Assembly: GCA_030632925.1 (NCBI GenBank) | Contig: DAOVTU010000163.1 | Span: forward strand, 1-6,709 | Source: Candidatus Krumholzibacteriia bacterium | GTDB lineage: Bacteria; Krumholzibacteriota; Krumholzibacteriia; LZORAL124-64-63 | Length of the DNA: 6,709 nt | Reading direction: 5' to 3' | In this document: positions 1 to 5,947 of the stretch, in pieces | Layout: each line of letters opens with the position of its first letter | How positions within the stretch are numbered: the first letter of the stretch is position 1 | Notes under the pieces: model-generated | Database searches by the model: none | The model's input: only the letters and a program-made list of their open reading frames with translations | What the model was told of the DNA's origin: nothing | Position numbers and translations under genes: made by a program

Positions 1-1068
1 GAAATCGCACGAATTGGTAGCCACCACAAATGCTCTATCCAATTGGGGAATGACCAAAACTTCAGCGTACCAAATTTCATTGCTTCCACCGTGGCTGAAG
101 GTCACCCCTTGTGCCCAATCATATTCTGTAACAACCCAACCACCTGCGTATATCCCCACTGGTTCTATCAGTTTGTCCAAGTATTTGCGTTCGAGAATGG
201 GGGTTTCGGTTGTCAGTTGGAGAGAAATAAATTTAGCCCAGTCAGCGATACTGCAATGCACCCGACCTGCAGGCCCGATGACCTCTCCATAATAAGCATC
301 ACTTGGGCGCCACCATTTCCACAAATATTTGTGGTGGCCCCAAGGCTGATCAATTTTCTTGGAAGCATTGGGATTACCAATCCCGGCAGTAGACATCCCC
401 AAAGGGTCGAACAATCGTTCTTGCATCAAGACTTCCCAGCTTAAGCCGGTAATTTGTTCTGCCATACAAGCGGCAATGATGTATCCAAAGTTTGAATAAT
501 GGAATTTGTCCATTTCATAGGTGGCTGGCAACTTGAGATTATCTTCTAGAATTGCCAGTCGCCTTTTTGTAATTTCCTTTGAACTGAATGCGCCCTCATC
601 GGTTGGATTTTTCGGAATCCCGGCACGGTGCGTAAGCAGGTGCCAGAGTGTAATTTCATGATAATCTTTATGAATTGTATTTTTTAGTTCCGGTATAGCA
701 TCTACCAGTTTCGTGTCCCAACCAAGCTTCCCCTCTGCCACCAAAGTGGCGAGCATGGTGGAGGTCATGGCTTTGCCGCAGGAACCCAAATGAACCACAT
801 CATCAGTGGTGAACGGAATGCCGGAACCAGCCTTACGCTCTCCTGCAGAACCTATGGCAATGACACCCTCGCTGGAGATGATTGCGGCAATCATTCCAGG
901 TGCTTTGCCATCATTGACAATTTCTGTAAGTGTTTCTTTGATCAGTTCCGTATTATTTGAGGCCGATATTGTTTCGGAATTAGACGTTTGGGTACAGGCC
1001 ATAAACAGGCATAAAGAGACAATGACGAACCCTAAACGAGGAAAGCACCTTACCGTCAACACCCTCAT
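1..1068 (-). CDS. Serine hydrolase, beta-lactamase/class C PBP-like lipoprotein (3' end cut off)
   Basis: The reverse strand reads open for 356 codons from the ATG at 1068 to the window edge with no stop, so the C-terminus is missing. The fold is that of the serine beta-lactamase/D-alanyl-D-alanine carboxypeptidase/esterase family (Pfam Beta-lactamase). Visible catalytic motifs are SCGK at residues 96-99 (the SxxK nucleophile and lysine), YSN at 191-193 (the YxN motif), and HGG at 326-328 (the KTG-equivalent HxG). LLTHRAGIP near 145-152 is the usual 'LLTHtSGl' segment. The N-terminus has a basic start, a hydrophobic stretch and FMAC with Cys25, so a lipoprotein anchored in the envelope is likely; Thr at +2 does not suggest inner-membrane retention. 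The start is supported by AGGGAGG 5 nt upstream. Family members hydrolyse peptides, beta-lactams or esters, and the substrate cannot be predicted here. The gene is notably AT-richer than its neighbours, suggesting transfer. Confidence 0.9.
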   Translation of the reverse strand, partial: MRVLTVRCFPRLGFVIVSLCLFMACTQTSNSETISASNNTELIKETLTEIVNDGKAPGMIAAIISSEGVIAIGSAGERKAGSGIPFTTDDVVHLGSCGKAMTSTMLATLVAEGKLGWDTKLVDAIPELKNTIHKDYHEITLWHLLTHRAGIPKNPTDEGAFSSKEITKRRLAILEDNLKLPATYEMDKFHYSNFGYIIAACMAEQITGLSWEVLMQERLFDPLGMSTAGIGNPNASKKIDQPWGHHKYLWKWWRPSDAYYGEVIGPAGRVHCSIADWAKFISLQLTTETPILERKYLDKLIEPVGIYAGGWVVTEYDWAQGVTFSHGGSNEIWYAEVLVIPQLDRAFVVATNSCDF

Positions 1069-1073
1069 CCCAA

Positions 1074-1129
1074 CCTCCCTGGAAAGACTCAACGCCGGAG
1101 GTATACAATGACGGATCGTCACAGGTAAA
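1074..1129 (-). promoter_or_regulatory. Weak candidate promoter and ribosome binding site of the serine hydrolase gene
   Basis: On the minus strand, TTTACC (1129-1124) and TATACC (1105-1100) are separated by 18 bp. Each matches 4 of 6 consensus bases, so the promoter is only a suggestion. AGGGAGG at 1080-1074 is a good Shine-Dalgarno sequence 5 nt before the ATG. The rest of the 113-bp gap (1069-1181) holds a CCCAATTGGG palindrome at 1168-1177. That palindrome has no T-run, so I do not call it a terminator. Confidence 0.3.
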
Positions 1130-1181
1130 GTTTCAGGTGTTGATTGATTCGCCGGGTCACAAAGTAGCCCAATTGGGACAT

Positions 1182-2183
1182 TCACCCTTCACGCACAATA
1201 GATCTTCCTTGCTTCCCAAGTTCAACAATAGAAACAGTTGGGACCGGTTCGTTTTCGGGCAATATCGATTCACCTTTCTCCGCACTCAAATCCTTGACCG
1301 TTTTCAACCCCCTGAGCGCCTCGCTCCCCTCAACCGCCGGCCCATCCTGATACAAATCAAACCACGGCAACCCGGCATCGCTGTAATCCTTCGCCGTCGG
1401 CGGAATCGTTGGCGGCGCCTCGCCCGTGATCGCGCGCCAGTTCAGCGAATTGGCAATGTGCACAAAACACCGGCTCGAGTTTCGCAGGTCCCACACGTCC
1501 ATGGGATAGGGATCTTCGGTGATGTCTTGTTTCATGCGGCCGCCTGGGGCCAGACCCATGTCCATGCTGCAACACCTCAACATGAGTCTCTGACTTAAAA
1601 ATTTTCCGCTTTGCGCTCTGGACGCCGCCCGTTCCGCCAAAATCTTTTCCCACTCTTCCTTCTTTATCGGGTAGGCCACGATTTGCACGCCCCCAAATTC
1701 CGCCTTGCCGGTGATCTGCTCCTCGGCCGTGTAGCCTTTTCCCAATGGCACTGCCACAAACTGTCGGATCTCACCCTTCTTCACACAGTACCCGTCAAGC
1801 CAGGGCTGATCCGGCGTGACCACATAGTCCTGCGGAGCCCGGTTGGGCCCATCAACCCACTCTTCACCGGTAACCGCGTTGATCTTGCCAGAGGCAATTT
1901 TCAACAGAAAGGGATAACGATCCTGGGAGTGGAAACGCATCCACATCGCTTCGCTCTGAAACATGGGCAACATCACGCCGCCGCGCTCTTGCCAACGGAC
2001 GGGCACCTTGTCGGCGTAGTCGTCCACATGCTTCATGGGAAAGCGGCCCATCCCGGGCGGCAAAAAGTGAGTTTTTCCATCATCGGGAATGCGCAATGTG
2101 CGCTGAAACTCGATGGACATCCGGGCATCGGCATGGACTTCGGGAAATGAAAAAGACAAAGAATCATGGGTCAGTTCGATCAT
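1182..2183 (-). CDS. Conserved protein of unknown function, second gene of the XRE unit
   Basis: A cytoplasmic-looking protein of 333 residues with no signal peptide or membrane segment. From memory it resembles a widespread family annotated only as hypothetical, so I assign no function. Segments that look conserved are QSEAMWMRF (76-84), KIASGKINAVTGEEW (95-109), PQDYVVTPDQPWLDGYCV (117-134), EIRQFVAVPLGKGYTAEEQ (138-156), MGLAPGGRMKQDITEDPY (209-226), then WDLRNSSRCFVHIANS (231-246) and WRAITGE (249-255). The density of Trp, Pro, Gly and Cys suggests a compact ordered fold; C204, C205 and C239 could be tested for metal or redox roles. I chose the ATG at 2183 because AAAGGA lies 8 nt upstream. 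The ATG at 2204, which adds 7 residues, has no such site. The gene begins 36 bp after the XRE stop codon on the same strand, so the two are probably co-transcribed. Confidence 0.85.
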   Translation of the reverse strand: MIELTHDSLSFSFPEVHADARMSIEFQRTLRIPDDGKTHFLPPGMGRFPMKHVDDYADKVPVRWQERGGVMLPMFQSEAMWMRFHSQDRYPFLLKIASGKINAVTGEEWVDGPNRAPQDYVVTPDQPWLDGYCVKKGEIRQFVAVPLGKGYTAEEQITGKAEFGGVQIVAYPIKKEEWEKILAERAASRAQSGKFLSQRLMLRCCSMDMGLAPGGRMKQDITEDPYPMDVWDLRNSSRCFVHIANSLNWRAITGEAPPTIPPTAKDYSDAGLPWFDLYQDGPAVEGSEALRGLKTVKDLSAEKGESILPENEPVPTVSIVELGKQGRSIVREG

Positions 2184-2219
2184 CGTATCGGTCCTTTCAT
2201 ACATCGGTTGTTATGGTGT

Positions 2220-2576
2220 TTACCACTCGCCGTCGCGCACCTCCCGCACCAGGCGCAGCACCGCATGCTCCGGCGCATCCTTCAAGTCCCGCAGCAGGCT
2301 TGCGAAAAGTGCGGGCCGGCGGCGAATCACATCCTGCAGGTCCGTCGAAACTTTGCCCGCCATAGCCAACAGCACATCGGGGTCGTCGTTCAATTCGTTT
2401 GCCAGGCGACGGATTTTTTCCTCGGACGGCGGCGGCGTTTCGCCCCGCTCGACTTTGCTCAGATAGCTGGGTTCCACGCCAATGCGCGTGGCCAACTGCC
2501 GGACGCTGAACGACGAGTCGTTCTGCCGCCGCGCTTCGCGTTGGGTTCTGATGTAGGTGCCAAAGGGATTGCTCAT
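2220..2576 (-). CDS. XRE-family helix-turn-helix transcriptional regulator
   Basis: A 118-residue DNA-binding protein with an N-terminal lambda-Cro/C1-type helix-turn-helix. FSVRQLATRIGVEPSYLSKVERGE (23-46) is a textbook HTH_3 core, with the recognition helix around PSYLSKVERG. The C-terminal part (KVSTDLQDVIRRRPALFASLL and onward) is a short helical extension seen in small stand-alone XRE proteins. There is no peptidase domain. Translation could start at 2705, but that would add 43 residues encoded by the promoter region. The ATG at 2576 begins directly before the typical 'FGxYIRxxR' start of such proteins. No Shine-Dalgarno is visible there, because the predicted transcript starts at the ATG. 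The protein probably represses its own unit (itself plus the 333-residue gene) by binding repeats upstream; that is inferred from position and family habit. Confidence 0.9.
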   Translation of the reverse strand: MSNPFGTYIRTQREARRQNDSSFSVRQLATRIGVEPSYLSKVERGETPPPSEEKIRRLANELNDDPDVLLAMAGKVSTDLQDVIRRRPALFASLLRDLKDAPEHAVLRLVREVRDGEW

Positions 2577-2582
2577 GTGTAT

Positions 2583-2611
2583 ATAGTAGTACACAGTACC
2601 CAACCTGTCAA
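2583..2611 (-). promoter_or_regulatory. Promoter of the XRE unit, giving a leaderless transcript
   Basis: On the minus strand a perfect TTGACA (2611-2606) and TACTAT (2588-2583, 4 of 6 consensus bases) are separated by exactly 17 bp. Only 6 bp lie between the -10 box and the ATG at 2576. The calculated +1 therefore falls on the A of the start codon, which explains the absence of a ribosome binding site. An inverted repeat, GTGTA/TACAC with 8 bp between the arms (2577-2594), spans the -10 box and could bind a repressor. Confidence 0.65.
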
Positions 2612-2640
2612 CCTGGTGTTGAATTTTTGTAGAACCTGTC
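2602..2640. repeat. AACCTG direct repeats, candidate XRE operator
   Basis: AACCTG occurs three times, at 2602-2607, 2610-2615 and 2633-2638. The first and third copies extend to AACCTGTC and lie 31 bp apart, about three helical turns. The second follows the first with an 8-bp period. The first two overlap or abut the -35 box of the XRE promoter. This makes them the best candidate for a site that controls the unit, but no binding is shown. Confidence 0.4.
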
Positions 2641-2709
2641 GCTGCCGGTGAACATGTTTGCTGGATTACGTTTTTATAATGTTCCTTCTCGTGGTGTAGG
2701 CACAAATTC

Positions 2710-2723
2710 GCAAGTTAACTTGC
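2710..2723. promoter_or_regulatory. 14-bp perfect palindrome, candidate AbiEi operator
   Basis: GCAAGTTAACTTGC is its own reverse complement over 14 bp, and its right arm overlaps the -35 box of the abiE promoter (TTGCCA, 2720-2725). Characterised AbiEi antitoxins bind inverted repeats in their own promoter and repress it. The position here fits that role; the assignment is inference. Confidence 0.5.
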
Positions 2724-2748
2724 CAGATTAGGCTTTTACAACTACAAT
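2720..2748 (+). promoter_or_regulatory. Promoter of the abiE operon, near-leaderless
   Basis: TTGCCA (2720-2725) and TACAAT (2743-2748), each matching 5 of 6 consensus bases, are spaced by 17 bp. The -10 box ends 8 bp before the abiEi ATG at 2757, so the expected start is about 2755 and leaves almost no untranslated leader. No Shine-Dalgarno is present in that interval. A second perfect -10 (TATAAT, 2675-2680) lies upstream but lacks a recognisable -35 at the right distance. Confidence 0.65.
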
Positions 2749-2756
2749 AAACCATT

Positions 2757-3581
2757 ATGAATAACCAAATCAGCAATCGATTCCGCGCGCGCGATTTTTT
2801 CGCCACCCACCCGGTTTTTACTCATGCCGAGTTCGTGACCGCCCACACAATGTCCGGGCGCAGTGAAAATACGAGCAACAGCCTTCTTGCCAACCACGTC
2901 GCCGGTGGACATCTGTTGCGGATCCGAAGGGGTCTTTACGCTGCGGTTCCACCAGGGATTGATGCCGCGGGCTTCTCTCCCGACGCCTATCTCACGGCTT
3001 CCAAACAGCGTGAAGACGCCATCATCGCCTATCACTCCGCCCTCGCTTTTCATGGCAGGGTATATGCAGTCAGAAATCGAGTTCAATACCTGACTAGCGA
3101 CCGGGTGCGACCTTTTCGATATCGGGGCCTGGAGTTCGTCGCCGTGCAGGCCCCAAAGGCCATCCGCACCCTTCCCGATTTTGGCGGCGGTATCCTGACC
3201 CGGCCTCACGCCGGAGCCGAGATCCGGGTGACTACACCCGAACGTTGTCTCGTCGACCTGCTCCACTCACCGGAACACGGCGGCGGTTGGGAAGAGATCT
3301 GGCGGTCGCTGGAAATGGTCGAATTTTTTGACCTTGAGGCTGTCCTGGAATTGACACGAACCATGGACTCTGCCCTGACCGCGGCCAGGGTCGGTCTTTT
3401 TCTCGAACAGCATCGGAATGAATTGATGGTTGAGGAAGCCCACTTGAATGAACTCGAACGCTGGTCTCCATCGCAGCCTCGCTACCTGGACTCGCGTCGT
3501 GAGCATGGAAAATTTGCACCGCGCTGGAATCTTGTTGTGCCCGAATATGTTCTCGATCGCCGTTGGAATGAACCATCTTGA
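2757..3581 (+). CDS. abiEi: AbiEi-family antitoxin and transcriptional autorepressor
   Basis: A 274-residue protein that fits the AbiEi antitoxin family of type IV TA/abortive infection systems. The N-terminal winged helix-turn-helix covers about residues 10-62. It ends in HLLRIRRGLYAAVPPG (52-67), the basic turn and 'rGlY' strand typical of the family. A central region follows with DAIIAYHSALAFHG (about 87-100), then TTPERCLVDLLHSPEHGGG and a helical C-terminal part ending in RWNLVVPEYVLDRRW. In studied systems the N-terminal domain binds promoter repeats, and the C-terminal part is needed to counteract the toxin without forming a stable complex with it. The downstream nucleotidyltransferase gene overlaps by 4 nt, confirming the module. 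The start is the first in-frame ATG, immediately downstream of a good promoter; the next Met would destroy the winged helix. Confidence 0.9.
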   Translation: MNNQISNRFRARDFFATHPVFTHAEFVTAHTMSGRSENTSNSLLANHVAGGHLLRIRRGLYAAVPPGIDAAGFSPDAYLTASKQREDAIIAYHSALAFHGRVYAVRNRVQYLTSDRVRPFRYRGLEFVAVQAPKAIRTLPDFGGGILTRPHAGAEIRVTTPERCLVDLLHSPEHGGGWEEIWRSLEMVEFFDLEAVLELTRTMDSALTAARVGLFLEQHRNELMVEEAHLNELERWSPSQPRYLDSRREHGKFAPRWNLVVPEYVLDRRWNEPS

Positions 3582-4543
3582 GGTTGGAATATGCGCAGCT
3601 TCAGCGGGCTGCGTCTGCGTCCGGTTTCCAGGTTGATCCCTTCGAAAAAGCCGTTCGACTGCTGGACCTGCTGGGCGCCTTTTTTTCTCACCCTTATCTT
3701 TCGAGGCGCTTTGTGCTCAAAGGCGGCACGGCCTTGAATCTGTTCCTGCTCGACCTGCCTCGCTTGTCGGTGGATATCGATTTGAACTACATCGGTTCCA
3801 GTGACCGATCAACAATGCTTGCCGAACGGCCCAGGATCGAGCAGGCCATTCAGGCTGTTTGCGCCCGGCAAGGCTTGAGTGTACGGCGAACACCTGACGA
3901 CCACGCTGGTGGCAAATGGAGGCTCTCTTATGAGAGGGCTGTTGGCGGAACCGGGACCCTGGAACTTGATTTGAATTTTTTACTGCGCGTGCCTTTGTGG
4001 CCGCCATTGCGTGGCGACTCTCCCACCTTTCTTGGCTTCTCGGCTCACCAAATTCCTTTGCTCGACTTACATGAAATTGCCGCCGGAAAATTGGCGGCGT
4101 TTTTTAGTCGCAACGCCAGTCGCGACCTCTATGACGTCGTCAGAATTCTTGACCATTGTGATATTGAAAGGGATAAGCTCCGCTTGGGTTTTGTTGTCTA
4201 CGGGGCGATGAATCGACGCGATTGGCGGTCCGTAAATATCGACGAAGTGGGGTTGTCGGCCGACGAAGCCGCCGGGCGGTTGCTTCCATTGTTGCGTTCG
4301 GGGTTCGCGCCAGACCGCTCAGATATGGAGCGTTGGTGCAATCGTCTGGTCGGCCATTGCCGCGACCAACTGTGTGCCCTTTTGCCATTTGAACCTGCCG
4401 AGCTTGCTTTTCTGGATCTGATCAACGATCAAGGCGAAATCCGGCCAGATCTGTTGACTGACGATCTCGCCGTTCAGGGTCGTATCCAAAATCACCCCGG
4501 GCTGATGTGGAAGGCTCTTAATGTGCGGCGGTTTCGGCGATAG
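3578..4543 (+). CDS. abiEii: AbiEii/AbiGii-family nucleotidyltransferase toxin
   Basis: A 321-residue intact member of the AbiEii/AbiGii toxin family (DNA polymerase beta-like nucleotidyltransferase fold). Family signatures seen are KGGTALN at 48-54 (nucleotide-binding loop), RLSVDIDLNY at 62-71 with metal-binding D66 and D68, a likely third acidic position in LELDLNF (128-134), and the helix HEIAAGKLAAFFSRNASRDLYD (165-186) with K171, R182 and D186. Known members transfer nucleotides to RNA or other acceptors and stop growth; MenT-type relatives modify tRNA acceptor ends. The target here is unknown. The start is TTG at 3578, overlapping the antitoxin stop (TTGA). This implies translational coupling and weak initiation, which would keep toxin below antitoxin. 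The next TTG (3584) is an alternative that removes two residues. All catalytic motifs are intact, so the toxin is probably active. Confidence 0.92.
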   Translation: MRLEYAQLQRAASASGFQVDPFEKAVRLLDLLGAFFSHPYLSRRFVLKGGTALNLFLLDLPRLSVDIDLNYIGSSDRSTMLAERPRIEQAIQAVCARQGLSVRRTPDDHAGGKWRLSYERAVGGTGTLELDLNFLLRVPLWPPLRGDSPTFLGFSAHQIPLLDLHEIAAGKLAAFFSRNASRDLYDVVRILDHCDIERDKLRLGFVVYGAMNRRDWRSVNIDEVGLSADEAAGRLLPLLRSGFAPDRSDMERWCNRLVGHCRDQLCALLPFEPAELAFLDLINDQGEIRPDLLTDDLAVQGRIQNHPGLMWKALNVRRFRR

Positions 4544-4637
4544 TTTGATCAATATCAATGCTTATCCCGATCGGGCAAAGAGACGCGGCTTATTCGGAAT
4601 GGTTCAATTTTTCTCCCGTTCGGGAATCTTGAAGGGA
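4544..4637. other. Spacer after abiE with two CCCG/CGGG inverted repeats
   Basis: The gap between the AbiE and VapBC modules contains CCCGATCGGG (4566-4575, perfect palindrome) and TCCCGTTCGGGA (4614-4625, 5-bp arms with a 2-base centre). Neither is followed by a T-run on either strand, so they are poor candidates for intrinsic terminators. I see no convincing gene. An open frame crossing here (4521-4715) has no ribosome binding site and crosses a promoter. Confidence 0.3.
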
Positions 4638-4666
4638 TTGACATGTTTAAACCCTATCGATATCAT
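4638..4666 (+). promoter_or_regulatory. Promoter of the vapBC-type module
   Basis: A perfect TTGACA (4638-4643) and TATCAT (4661-4666, 5 of 6 consensus bases) are separated by 17 bp. The start is expected near 4673, giving a leader of about 30 nt that contains the AAGGGA ribosome binding site. An 8-bp palindrome, TATCGATA (4655-4662), abuts and overlaps the -10 box and may be the site where the antitoxin represses its own operon. Confidence 0.7.
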
Positions 4667-4702
4667 ATTAGTATTCCATTTTTCAATCAAAGGGACCCAA
4701 AC

Positions 4703-4909
4703 ATGCCAACCCTGACCGTTTCCCCAAAATTCCAAGTCGTCATCCCAAAACAAATCCGGGAATCCCTCCAGCTCAAACCCGGCCAAAAGATCCACGCCAC
4801 GCTGTTTGAAGGCCGTATTGAGCTGATTCCCCTCCAGCCCATGGCCGAAATGCGGGGGTTCCTGCCCAATCTCGACCCGACCGTTATCCGAGAGGATGAC
4901 CGCTCATGA
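4703..4909 (+). CDS. AbrB/MazE-fold antitoxin of a VapBC-type module
   Basis: A 68-residue protein with a swapped-hairpin AbrB domain over about residues 3-46. LTVSPKFQVVIPKQIRESLQL is the characteristic 'kGQvviPkeiRe.L.l' DNA-binding strand-helix, followed by KPGQKIHATLFEGRIELIP. The C-terminal tail (MRGFLPNLDPTVIREDDRS) is the part that in such proteins wraps the PIN toxin; the R63-E-D-D-R67 cluster is typical. I chose the ATG at 4703 because AAGGGA lies 7 nt upstream. The longer frame from 4643 would begin inside the promoter. The stop overlaps the toxin start as ATGA. Expected role: dimeric autorepressor and direct inhibitor of the adjacent PIN nuclease. Confidence 0.92.
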   Translation: MPTLTVSPKFQVVIPKQIRESLQLKPGQKIHATLFEGRIELIPLQPMAEMRGFLPNLDPTVIREDDRS

Positions 4910-5283
4910 ACGTCGTCGACTCCTCTGCCTGGCTCGAATATTTCGCCGACGGCCCCAATGCTGCCTTTTTTGCACCTGCCATTGAAGATCTGGACCACTT
5001 GATCGTGCCGTCGCTCACCATCTTTGAGGTCTTCAAGCGCATACTCCAGCAGCGCGATGAAACCGCAGCCCTGCGCGCCACCGCAGCCATGCAACAGGGC
5101 ATCTTGGTCGACTTGGACTCCACTCTGGCTGTCAATGCGGCCAAACTCAGCCACGATCGGCGCCTGCCCTTGGCCGACAGCATCATTTTGGCCACGGCTC
5201 AAAGCCAGGGCGCCACTCTGTGGACCCAGGACGCAGATTTCGATGGCATCGATGGAGTAAAATATCGCAAGAAGCAGAGATGA
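4906..5283 (+). CDS. vapC: VapC-type PIN-domain ribonuclease toxin
   Basis: A 125-residue single PIN domain, the usual VapC length. The acidic metal-binding set is visible: D5 in VVDSSAWLEY, E41 in SLTIFEVFKR, D91 in LPLADSIILATA, and D109 in LWTQDADF, with D111 nearby. VapC toxins are Mg/Mn-dependent endoribonucleases that cut tRNA, rRNA or other RNAs; the target cannot be read from the sequence. It overlaps its antitoxin gene by 4 nt (ATGA), which implies coupled translation. No motif is damaged, so it should be active when released from the antitoxin. Confidence 0.93.
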   Translation: MNVVDSSAWLEYFADGPNAAFFAPAIEDLDHLIVPSLTIFEVFKRILQQRDETAALRATAAMQQGILVDLDSTLAVNAAKLSHDRRLPLADSIILATAQSQGATLWTQDADFDGIDGVKYRKKQR

Positions 5284-5307
5284 CCGGCGGCGCACACCCC
5301 TCGCCCA

Positions 5308-5335
5308 TTGCCATCCCTCCCCATTCTGTTATAAC
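5308..5335 (+). promoter_or_regulatory. Extended -10 promoter of the secreted protein/lipoprotein operon
   Basis: TTGCCA (5308-5313) and TATAAC (5330-5335), each matching 5 of 6 consensus bases, are separated by 16 bp, and TGT directly precedes the -10 box, making it an extended -10. The leader is about 40 nt and ends in AAGGGG (5369-5374), 6 nt before the ATG. This suggests that the operon is expressed independently of vapC, which ends 25 bp upstream of the -35 box. Confidence 0.65.
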
Positions 5336-5380
5336 TCCTTCAGAAATCTCTTCGCCACACATCCAACCAAGGGGAAAACC

Positions 5381-5947
5381 ATGCGCCTGTTGAATTTCCT
5401 GCTGATCCTGGCGTTCCTGCTGCCCACCGCAGCCATCGCCCAGGACGAAGCCCGCGTCGAAAAAGAAATCACCCGCGTCAACGACATCCTCAAAATCATC
5501 GGCCTGCCCGGCATCGCCGAAGAAGCCCGCGAAGCCGGCGTGCCCGAAGAAGACATCCGCATCATTATTGAAGAATCCGAGAAGCAGGATCTGCCGGCCG
5601 GCGAAACCGAAGCCATCCTGCGCAACGGCAGCGACGCCACCCGCGAAAACGGACCCATCGACAATTTTGGTGCCTTCGTGCAGGAAAGATTGCGCAGTGG
5701 AATGCGGGGCCAGGAATTGTCGGCGGCGATTCACGCGGAGCACAAGGCGCGGGGGAAGGGTAAAGGTAAGGGGCAGGGGCAAGACAAAGGACAAGGCAAA
5801 GGGCAGGGCAAAGGCAAGGACAACGACGGCGGTAAGGGGCACGGCCACAAACACGGCAACGGTGATAACGACAATGACAGAGATGGCGACAAAGACGGCG
5901 AACAAAAAGGCAACGGCAATGGCAACGGCAACAAGGGAGGCAAATAA
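5381..5947 (+). CDS. Secreted protein with Gly/Lys- and Asp/Asn/His-rich disordered tail
   Basis: A 188-residue exported protein that I do not recognise. A signal peptide covers residues 1-20 (hydrophobic LLNFLLILAFLLPTAAIA, cleavage expected at AIA/QD). Residues 22-123 are a charged, mainly helical domain. It holds two similar-looking helical stretches, GIAEEAREAGVPEEDIRIIIEE (44-65) and GAFVQERLRSGMRGQELSAAIH (97-118). From residue 124 the tail is low complexity. A basic Gly-Lys-Gln run (124-146) is followed by a His-containing patch (GHGHKH, 153-158). An acidic DNDNDRDGDKDGE run (162-174) then contains two overlapping DxDxDG-like units that resemble Ca-binding loops, and NGNGNGN (178-184) closes the tail. 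The tail should be disordered and may bind cations or polyanions in the periplasm or outside the cell; that is inference. AAGGGG 6 nt upstream supports the start. Confidence 0.85.
   Translation: MRLLNFLLILAFLLPTAAIAQDEARVEKEITRVNDILKIIGLPGIAEEAREAGVPEEDIRIIIEESEKQDLPAGETEAILRNGSDATRENGPIDNFGAFVQERLRSGMRGQELSAAIHAEHKARGKGKGKGQGQDKGQGKGQGKGKDNDGGKGHGHKHGNGDNDNDRDGDKDGEQKGNGNGNGNKGGK
5747..5940 (+). repeat. Purine-rich, imperfect short repeats encoding the Gly/Lys/Asp tail
   Basis: This coding stretch is built from variations of GGCAAR/GGGCAR in its first half and GGCAAY units at 5910-5933, and it is strongly purine-biased on the plus strand. It is prone to slippage, so tail length may differ between strains. 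The long open frames seen on its opposite strand are products of this composition. Confidence 0.7.

Noticed and set aside
1088..1127. GGAGGTATACAATG, a good-looking ribosome binding site and ATG on the plus strand
   Set aside because: It encodes only six codons before a stop (MTDRHR), and the same bases form the -10 region of the minus-strand gene.
1168..1177. CCCAATTGGG palindrome as a terminator of the 333-residue gene
   Set aside because: The stem is short, there is no loop, and no T-run follows on the minus strand.
2577..2705. N-terminal extension of the XRE protein by 43 residues from the ATG at 2705
   Set aside because: The extension would be translated from the divergent promoter region and carries no family-like sequence. 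The short form begins right at the usual XRE N-terminus.
4521..4715. Short plus-strand open frame between abiEii and the VapBC module
   Set aside because: It has no ribosome binding site, overlaps the abiEii end and runs through the vapBC promoter and antitoxin start.
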